Notes under the pieces: model-generated
What the model was told of the DNA's origin: nothing
Seen by the model: only the letters and a program-made list of their open reading frames with translations
The model's database searches: none
Made by a program: the position numbers and the translations under genes
Shown: one piece after another, positions 5,652 to 10,071 of the stretch
Layout: each line of letters opens with the position of its first letter
Position numbering within the stretch: position 1 is the first letter of the stretch
DNA from: Nitrospira sp.
GTDB taxonomy: Bacteria > Nitrospirota > Nitrospiria > Nitrospirales > Nitrospiraceae
Assembly: GCA_025363325.1 (NCBI GenBank)
Contig: JANYEF010000443.1
Coordinates: forward strand, 1-10,071
Length of the DNA: 10,071 nt
Direction: 5' to 3'

Positions 5652-6622
5652 TGGATCGCGCCATCGCCATCCAGGTGTCTCACCTGACGAAAACTTTTGA
5701 TGGCCATACGGCCGTCTCCGATCTGTCGTTTGAGGTCTATTCAGGGGAAGTGTTCGGTCTGCTGGGGCCGAACGGAGCGGGGAAAAGCACGACGCTCCGG
5801 ACGCTCATCACCCTGCTGACGCCGACGTCAGGCACGGCGAGCGTTTTAGGCCACGATACGGTGCGCGAGGCGGATGTCGTCCGGCAACTCATCGGTTACG
5901 TGCCTCAAGAACGGGCCATCGACCGCTTTCTCACCGGCCGGGAACACCTCGAACTCCTCGGCGCGCTGTATCACTTGCCGAAGGCTGAAGCCACGAAGCG
6001 TATCGCCGAGCTGCTGAAGCTCGTAGAACTGGAAGAACCTGCCGATCGTCCGGCGAAGACATACTCCGGAGGGATGAAGCGGAAACTCGACATTGCCTGC
6101 GGTCTCCTACCGGACCCCAAAATCTTGTTTCTCGACGAGCCGACGTTGGGTTTAGACGTGCAGAGCCGGCTTCGAATTTGGGACTACATGCGGATGTTGA
6201 AGGCGCGCGGCATGACGATCGTGATGACGACGAATTATTTGGATGAGGCGGACCAGCTCTGCGATCGGTTGGCCATCATCGACAAGGGAGTAATCAAGGC
6301 GCTCGGATCGCCGACTGAGCTGAAGATCGGGCTGGGCGGCGATATCGTGTCGTTGACCTTGAAGGACCAGACGAAGATCCCCACATTGGTCACTGCGTTG
6401 ACCGGACAACCCGCGATGCGGGCAGTCAAGGCGACGCCCACCGGCCTGGATATCCGGGTCGACTCGCCTGAGAAGGCCCTCCCCGCGATCCTCGAGTCCG
6501 CGAACCGATTGGATTGCCGGCTGGAGTTTATTGAGTACCACCGGCCGCGGCTGGACGACGTGTTCATCGCCCATACGGGGCGGTCCATGACCGAATCGGT
6601 CCAAGACATTCAGACAGGATAA
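5651..6622 (+). CDS. ABC transporter ATP-binding protein, DrrA/CcmA type
   Basis: The 323-residue product is the ATPase subunit of an ABC-2 exporter. It shows Walker A GPNGAGKST (39-47), Q-loop VPQE (Gln86), signature YSGGM (138-142), Walker B ILFLDEP (158-164, catalytic Glu163) and D-loop LGLD (166-169). A C-terminal extension of about 100 residues (from LGGDIVSLTL) resembles the DrrA-type accessory domain and ends with the common RPRLDDVFIAHTGRSM. In the H-loop, where His is canonical, it has Asn195 (MTTNYLDEADQL); DrrA-like ATPases are known to vary at this site, often with Gln. ATG 5651 overlaps the preceding stop, and TTG 5648 is a less likely alternative. The permease follows nine bases later. 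Substrate cannot be inferred; relatives export drugs, lipids or polysaccharides. Confidence 0.95.
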   Translation: MDRAIAIQVSHLTKTFDGHTAVSDLSFEVYSGEVFGLLGPNGAGKSTTLRTLITLLTPTSGTASVLGHDTVREADVVRQLIGYVPQERAIDRFLTGREHLELLGALYHLPKAEATKRIAELLKLVELEEPADRPAKTYSGGMKRKLDIACGLLPDPKILFLDEPTLGLDVQSRLRIWDYMRMLKARGMTIVMTTNYLDEADQLCDRLAIIDKGVIKALGSPTELKIGLGGDIVSLTLKDQTKIPTLVTALTGQPAMRAVKATPTGLDIRVDSPEKALPAILESANRLDCRLEFIEYHRPRLDDVFIAHTGRSMTESVQDIQTG

Positions 6623-6631
6623 GGAGAGACA

Positions 6632-7411
6632 GTGGCGCAGTACTGGCAGGAAATTCATGCGTTGACGATGCGGTGGGTCCGGCGGCTCAGCCGCGAGAAA
6701 TTCAGCATGTTGTTCACGCTCGTGCAGCCGATGCTGTTCTGGCTGATCTTCTTCGGCAACCTGTTCCAACGGGCCGCGAATGTGCAAGTGACGCAGGCCC
6801 CGGACTACATCAGTTTCCTGACGGCCGGCGTAGTCGTCATGACGGTGCTCAACAACGGACTCGCTGGAGGCGTCGATCTGCTGTTCGACAAGGAGAATGG
6901 GTTTCTGGAGCGGCTGATGACCACGCCGATCCATCGGAGTTCCGTGATCCTGAGCCGCTTCATCTTCGTCATGACGATTACCTCGCTCCAAGTGCTCGTG
7001 ATCCTCGGGGTGGCCTTTCTGTTCGGCGTCCAGCCGGCGACGGGGCTCCTCGGTATCGCCACAATTCTCATGATTGGGATGCTCTTTGGCGTCGGTCTCA
7101 CAGCGATTTCCATGGCGATGGCCTTTTCCGTGAAAAGTCACGGCGATTTCTTTTCGGTCCTGGGATTCCTGTCGCTCCCGATGATTTTCTTGAGCTCGGC
7201 CTTGGTGCCCTTGGCGGGGATGCCTGCGTGGATGGGATTCCTGGCGCGCTTCAATCCGATGACCTGGGCGATTGACGCGGTACGGCCGTTGATTCTTTCC
7301 GGCTGGACTGATGCGCTCCCCCATGTCGGGATGGTGGTGGTCGTCATGGTGATTTTTGACGCCCTCTGTCTCTACGGGAGCGCCAAAGTCTTCCGTCGGG
7401 CGATGGGCTAA
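6632..7411 (+). CDS. ABC-2 type transporter permease
   Basis: The 259-residue integral membrane protein starts at GTG 6632, supported by AAGGAG (6621-6626) five bases upstream. About six hydrophobic segments are visible: near LVQPMLFWLIFFGNLF, DYISFLTAGVVVMTVL, FIFVMTITSLQVLVILGVAFLF, IATILMIGMLFGVGLTAI, VLGFLSLPMIFLSSALVPL and VGMVVVVMVIFDALCLY. The motif ENGFLERLMTTPIHRSS after the second segment and FLARFNPMTWAIDAVRPL before the last are typical of ABC-2 membrane subunits of the DrrB/NodJ kind. It would form a dimer with two copies of the upstream ATPase in the inner membrane and export an unknown substrate. Its TAA stop overlaps the ATG at 7411 by one base. Confidence 0.93.
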   Translation: MAQYWQEIHALTMRWVRRLSREKFSMLFTLVQPMLFWLIFFGNLFQRAANVQVTQAPDYISFLTAGVVVMTVLNNGLAGGVDLLFDKENGFLERLMTTPIHRSSVILSRFIFVMTITSLQVLVILGVAFLFGVQPATGLLGIATILMIGMLFGVGLTAISMAMAFSVKSHGDFFSVLGFLSLPMIFLSSALVPLAGMPAWMGFLARFNPMTWAIDAVRPLILSGWTDALPHVGMVVVVMVIFDALCLYGSAKVFRRAMG

Positions 7412-7437
7412 TGGCCGGGCTTTCGGGGAGTCCCACC

Positions 7438-8298
7438 ATGCTGGTAAACGAGAGTAAAATCCGGGCCCTGATCCGACTGCTGGCCGATGAGGACGAGAAG
7501 ATCGTCCGGACCATCAGCGGTAAACTCATCGACATCGGTCCCACTGCAGTTCCCCTGCTTCAGGAAGCGGAGATCGAACAGCCGGAAATGGCTGACCGTC
7601 TTGTCTCGGTGCTCGAGGAAATCCGCGGCGGCAAGCTCGAGGATGAACTCATGGAGCTGGCGGCGCGGCCGGATGGCCCGATGGATCTCGAACAGGGCGC
7701 CTTTCTGATCGCCCGCTATGCCTATCCCTCCCTCACAGTCGCCTCGTATACCAGACAGCTCGATGAAATGGCGCAGGAAGTACAGGATCGGATCGGTCCG
7801 CGGGCGTCGGGCGAGGAAACGATCAAGACGTTGAACCGGTACCTCTTCACGGAGCAGGGCTTCAAAGGCAACACGAAGAATTATTATGAGTTGGAGAATA
7901 GTTACCTCAACTGCGTGATCGACCGGCGAACGGGCATTCCGATCAGCCTGTCGACGGTGTACCTCCTTGTCGGGAAGCGGCTGGGTCTTCCGGTTCATGG
8001 GATCGGGATGCCGGGTCATTTCTTAGTGAAGTACGAATCGGATCGCTACAAGGTCTTTGTCGATTGTTTTAACGGGGGGGCGTTGCTGACCGAGAAGAAT
8101 TGCCAGCGGTTTCTCACGGAAGCCGGCTATGGATTCGACGAGAAATATTTGCAGCAGAGTCCGGTGCGCGCGATTCTCTCCCGTATGATCAAGAACCTTT
8201 TGGCCATCTATGCCAAACTCAACGACCCCCTCAAGAAGGCCCGCCTGACGAAATTCATCGAGATCCTGGGGTGTGATAACCGCGAAGGCGGCTTGTAG
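7438..8298 (+). CDS. SirB1-type transglutaminase-like protein with HEAT-like N-terminus
   Basis: The 286-residue protein begins with helical repeats resembling HEAT units (about 8-75, with LLADEDEKIVRTISGKLIDIGPTAVPLL). A SirB1/transglutaminase-core-2 domain follows: TLNRYLFTEQGFKGN, NYYELENSYLNCVIDRRTGIPISL, RLGLPVHGIGMPGHFLV and FVDCFNGG. His194 and Asp209 match the His and Asp positions of a transglutaminase fold, but the place of the catalytic Cys (in the helix after GIPISL) holds no Cys, so peptidase or transferase activity is doubtful, as in many SirB1 relatives. I prefer ATG 7438, which has GGGGAG seven bases upstream. ATG 7411, overlapping the permease stop (TAATG), would add nine residues and lacks a ribosome site. 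As last gene of the LonN-ABC operon it may assist that system, but its role is unknown. Confidence 0.87.
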   Translation: MLVNESKIRALIRLLADEDEKIVRTISGKLIDIGPTAVPLLQEAEIEQPEMADRLVSVLEEIRGGKLEDELMELAARPDGPMDLEQGAFLIARYAYPSLTVASYTRQLDEMAQEVQDRIGPRASGEETIKTLNRYLFTEQGFKGNTKNYYELENSYLNCVIDRRTGIPISLSTVYLLVGKRLGLPVHGIGMPGHFLVKYESDRYKVFVDCFNGGALLTEKNCQRFLTEAGYGFDEKYLQQSPVRAILSRMIKNLLAIYAKLNDPLKKARLTKFIEILGCDNREGGL

Positions 8299-8309
8299 CC
8301 GATATTCGC

Positions 8310-8336
8310 GCGAGACTCGCGAGACTTGCGAGAAAA
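8310..8336 (+). repeat. Three tandem 9-bp units downstream of the SirB1-like gene
   Basis: GCGAGACTC, GCGAGACTT and GCGAGAAAA follow one another directly at 8310-8318, 8319-8327 and 8328-8336. The first two differ at one base and the third diverges at its last three. No function is evident; it lies 11 bases after the stop codon. Confidence 0.6.
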
Positions 8337-8366
8337 GCGGGACTAGCCGAAAGCTTCATCAACTTC

Positions 8367-8494
8367 GCAGGCTGCTCAAAAAGTCCGTCCAGCAAGGCCG
8401 CAGCCGAAGAAAGCACCGGAGGCGTAGCCTCTGGGCTACGTTGAGGATGCTTTCGAGGGGAGAACGCCGCTGGCGGGCTTTTTCAGCGGCCTGC
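8367..8494. repeat. Dispersed hairpin repeat, copy B (128 bp)
   Basis: This is the second member of the family at 3533-3658, in the same orientation. The ends GCAGGCTGCT and AGCGGCCTGC pair over ten positions with one G-U, and after a C-C mismatch AAAAAGTCCG pairs with CGGGCTTTTT. The central hairpin is GTAGCC-TCTG-GGCTAC (about 8425-8440). Compared with copy A, the pair at stem position 6 changes A-T to C-G and a central-stem pair changes C-G to G-C, both preserving pairing. It sits between convergent genes, and its right-hand last base is the G of the TAG stop codon of the minus-strand hydrolase gene at 8494-9249. A bidirectional terminator or mRNA-end structure is a reasonable inference; a miniature mobile element is an alternative. 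Confidence 0.88.
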
Positions 8495-9249
8495 TATAGT
8501 TTGATTGTCATTAAGTCCCGCCCAACCACAATCTTTCCCCCGAACGCTTCCCCTGCCTGTTCCCGCACATTGTATCGTTCGGTGATCGGATAGAAGTGCG
8601 ATAAGACGAGCTGGCCGACTCCGGCCTCTCTGGCCACCTGCCCACATTGACCGGCATGTAGATGGACCGGGTTTGGCCGACTCGCCGGGAAGGAACAGTC
8701 CAGTACCGCGAGATCGACGTCTCCACAGAGGCGCACGAGGCTGTCGCAGTATTGCGAATCGCCGGAATAGGCCAGGGCCTTCCCGCCATATTCGATTCGA
8801 TACCCCAGGCAATGGAGGTTCTGCGTGTGGGTCACAGTTCGGGGAATCACGGTCGTCTTTCCGATCGTAAAGGCGCGATCAGCCACTTCCTTGAAATGAA
8901 CCGGAAACGGCGCATGTGTGAAACCGGGTAAGGTGGCGAAGAGGGCCCGGAAGAATTTCTTGGTCCCGCGAGGGCCGATCACCGTGAGCGGTGGCCGCGT
9001 TCCACCTTGGTATTTCGTAAAGATCATCGCATCGAAGAAATAGGTGATGAAGTCGGAAAAGTGATCGGCGTGGTAATGGGAGAAGAGAATGTGGGTGATC
9101 CGATGGCGATTCACGCCGGTCTTGAGGAGATTCGCCAACGTGCGTGGGCCAAAGTCCAACAGGATCGTATGGTCGGTGCGGACGAGATAGCCCGAGGCTG
9201 CGCGCGTGGGGTGGATGTTCGTGCCGGAGCCGAGAATGGTTAAGCGCAT
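8494..9249 (-). CDS. Metallo-beta-lactamase-fold hydrolase, RNase Z-like
   Basis: The 251-residue protein has a full MBL metal-binding set in the RNase Z/ElaC-like arrangement: HYHADH (58-63), His141 in TVTHTQNL, Asp164 in YSGDSQY and His218 in LSHFYP. It starts MRLTILGSGTNIHPTRAASG, and its length suits a short single-domain RNase Z-like or phosphodiesterase-like hydrolase. Whether it cleaves tRNA 3' trailers cannot be decided: the long flexible arm of true RNase Z is not evident, and the family includes cyclic-nucleotide and other phosphodiesterases. ATG 9249 starts at the conserved first strand; no strong Shine-Dalgarno is visible. A MarR gene lies 84 bp upstream on the same strand, so co-transcription is likely. 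The TAG stop is shared with the end of repeat copy B. Confidence 0.88.
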   Translation of the reverse strand: MRLTILGSGTNIHPTRAASGYLVRTDHTILLDFGPRTLANLLKTGVNRHRITHILFSHYHADHFSDFITYFFDAMIFTKYQGGTRPPLTVIGPRGTKKFFRALFATLPGFTHAPFPVHFKEVADRAFTIGKTTVIPRTVTHTQNLHCLGYRIEYGGKALAYSGDSQYCDSLVRLCGDVDLAVLDCSFPASRPNPVHLHAGQCGQVAREAGVGQLVLSHFYPITERYNVREQAGEAFGGKIVVGRDLMTIKL

Positions 9250-9259
9250 GGGTCTGATC

Positions 9260-9335
9260 AGGTTGAGGTGAAGGCTACGTGTAAGGTTAAGCCGAACAGG
9301 GTATCTCTTGCCACTCTGAACCTCAGCCTAAACCT
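9260..9335. repeat. Degenerate AGG-rich inverted repeat between MarR and MBL genes
   Basis: The plus strand carries AGGTTGAGGTGAAGG at 9260-9274; the minus strand carries AGGTTTAGGCTGAGG at 9335-9321. The two arms match at 11 of 15 positions and share a six-base AGG period. The region between holds another AAGGTTAAG. The right arm overlaps the MarR stop codon. It could form a weak intercistronic hairpin. Confidence 0.4.
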
Positions 9336-9786
9336 AGGGCTTGTGTTGGAAGCTATCCCGCAAGCGGAGCAGCAGCGTGCGAGTCTGGTCCACTTCTTCT
9401 GGGCTCAAGGCCCGCTCAAAGAATGGACGAAGAAAGGCCAAGTGGGCCGCAAAAGTCTTTCGAAAGAGCGCATCGCCTTTCACGGTTAACGAGATCTTAG
9501 TGCAACGGCGATCTCTTTTCATCGCATCCCGCCGGATCAGACCTTTGGAGACCAGTCGATCGAGGACGCCGGTGAGCGTGCCTTTGGTAACGAGCGTCTG
9601 GGCCGAGAGTTCCGAGCAGGTCATGCCCTCCGTATCTCCCAGCGTGGCGATCACATCGAACTGTGAGGGCGTCAGCCGTAGCGATTTGATATGGCGAATG
9701 TCGATGCGCCAGAAAGCCAGATAGGTCTCGACCAGTGGTCGCAACACTTTCAGATAGGGATCGTCCTTCAGATGCGGTAACTCCAT
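9334..9786 (-). CDS. MarR family transcriptional regulator
   Basis: The 150-residue product has the MarR layout: an N-terminal dimerisation helix (about 8-36), a winged helix-turn-helix (about 38-105, with LTPSQFDVIATLGDTEGMTCSEL, recognition helix region VTKGTLTGVLDRLVSKGLI and wing RRDAMKRDRRCTKISLT), then a C-terminal helix pair (106-147). Such proteins bind palindromic operators as dimers, usually repressing their own and adjacent genes until a small ligand binds. ATG 9786 is preferred; the longer frame starting at 9873 runs through the promoter and the arm of a large inverted repeat. No Shine-Dalgarno is present, and the predicted promoter places transcription start at the ATG. The next gene (RNase Z-like hydrolase) lies 84 bp downstream and is a plausible co-transcribed partner. 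Confidence 0.93.
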   Translation of the reverse strand: MELPHLKDDPYLKVLRPLVETYLAFWRIDIRHIKSLRLTPSQFDVIATLGDTEGMTCSELSAQTLVTKGTLTGVLDRLVSKGLIRRDAMKRDRRCTKISLTVKGDALFRKTFAAHLAFLRPFFERALSPEEVDQTRTLLLRLRDSFQHKP

Positions 9787-9792
9787 GCCGAG

Positions 9793-9822
9793 AGGATAGT
9801 CCGCACTAGGACGGAGATTCAA
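9793..9822 (-). promoter_or_regulatory. Candidate MarR promoter with overlapping operator-like palindrome
   Basis: On the minus strand TTGAAT (9822-9817) and TATCCT (9798-9793) are separated by 18 bases, and ATG 9786 follows six bases after the -10, implying a leaderless message. A 12-bp palindrome with ten matching positions, TAGTCCGCACTA on the plus strand (9797-9808), overlaps the -10 and spacer. That is a typical place for an autoregulatory MarR operator. Confidence 0.45.
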
Positions 9823-9832
9823 GAGGGGAGGC

Positions 9833-9928
9833 GGGGAGCGGCCAGGTGCCCTTCTTGCTCGCAGAACGCGCACAATCGGAATGTGCTCGTTCGATGCGCG
9901 CAGTAAAGGGCAGCCTTGGCCGCTCCCC
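9833..9928. repeat. Large nested inverted repeat (96 bp)
   Basis: The outer arms GGGGAGCGGCCA (9833-9844) and TGGCCGCTCCCC (9917-9928) are perfectly complementary over 12 bp. Inside them GCCCTT pairs with AAGGGC, and an apical hairpin pairs GAACGCGCACA (9864-9874) with TGTGCTCGTTC (9882-9892), with one mismatch around a 7-nt loop. It lies just upstream of the MarR promoter. It may be a repeat-family element or a terminator for a gene beyond the window. No second copy is in the window. Confidence 0.7.
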
Positions 9929-9996
9929 TAGAGAGAGATGTAGAGGATTTGGAAGTGCTCGTTTGTTCAGCGACAATTAGAACTGTGGGGTCCGTC

Positions 9997-10071
9997 CTCC
10001 TAACCGCCGGTCCTGTACGCTCTCCGCTCTACCACGGGAGGGCGCATGGTCACAGACCGGCAAGTGAGGAG
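9997..10071. repeat. Second inverted repeat reaching the window's right edge
   Basis: CTCCT and GCCGGTC (9997-10012) pair with GACCGGC and AGGAG (10055-10071) around short unmatched spacers. An inner stem pairs about CGCTCTCC with GGAGGGCG. It may continue past the window end. Nothing coding is seen between 9874 and the edge. Confidence 0.45.

Noticed and set aside
6152..7324. Long minus-strand open frame (390 codons) opposite the ABC genes
   Set aside because: It has low-complexity Arg/Glu/His/Pro-rich composition with no domain, and is antisense to two well-supported ABC subunits with matching ribosome sites.
3533..8494. CRISPR array or IS element based on the related repeats
   Set aside because: There are only two copies nearly 5 kb apart, with no spacer-repeat periodicity, no cas genes and no transposase.
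8367..8494. Classical rho-independent terminator in copy B
   Set aside because: T-runs lie inside the stem (opposite A-runs) rather than after it. Termination is possible but not shown by the usual signature.
9997..10071. tRNA or integron attC site at the right end
   Set aside because: No cloverleaf with T-loop and anticodon arms can be formed, and the attC RYYYAAC/GTTRRRY pair is missing.

Overview
The window is a GC-rich bacterial chromosome segment with eleven protein genes, one of them cut by the left edge. Gene content (ECF sigma factor with a C-terminal extension, AttH/CrtC-type secreted protein, DrrA/DrrB-type ABC exporter, SirB1-like protein, RNase Z-like hydrolase, MarR regulator) fits a free-living Gram-negative bacterium. 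The ~127-bp hairpin repeats resemble repeats I loosely associate with Nitrospira, but that assignment is an unverified impression.

Layout. 3-614 (+) is the 3' part of an EcsC-family gene. 615-842 has no intact gene but holds two scars: a frameshifted ~100-bp copy of the 3' end of the nearby sigma gene (691-790) and a short stretch reading like the last conserved box of a tyrosine recombinase (800-850). From 4791 down to 843 all genes are on the minus strand, in transcription order: secreted AttH/CrtC-like protein, hairpin repeat copy A, FKBP-like lipoprotein with its own promoter, ECF42-like sigma factor, VOC/glyoxalase-like protein. The last two look like an operon.

4962-8298 (+) is a tight operon: Lon substrate-binding (LonN) domain protein, ABC ATPase, ABC-2 permease, SirB1-type transglutaminase-like protein. 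Two of its junctions are one-base stop/start overlaps or nearly so. It is divergent from the AttH/CrtC-like gene, with candidate promoters for both directions in 4792-4961. Repeat copy B (8367-8494) lies between the convergent ends of this operon and a minus-strand pair, an RNase Z-like metallo-beta-lactamase protein (8494-9249) and a MarR regulator (9334-9786). The right end (9833-10071) is non-coding and holds two further large inverted repeats.

The main signal not explained by genes is the repeat structure. The two ~127-bp elements have the same orientation and are paired along their termini. They carry compensatory base changes in both the terminal stem and an internal hairpin with a conserved TCTG loop. 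Each element begins exactly at the last base of the TAG stop codon of a minus-strand gene. This suggests an RNA-folding, gene-end-associated element, perhaps a terminator or 3'-end stabiliser, or a mobile element that targets gene ends. No complete defence system, CRISPR array, tRNA, rRNA or intact transposase was seen.
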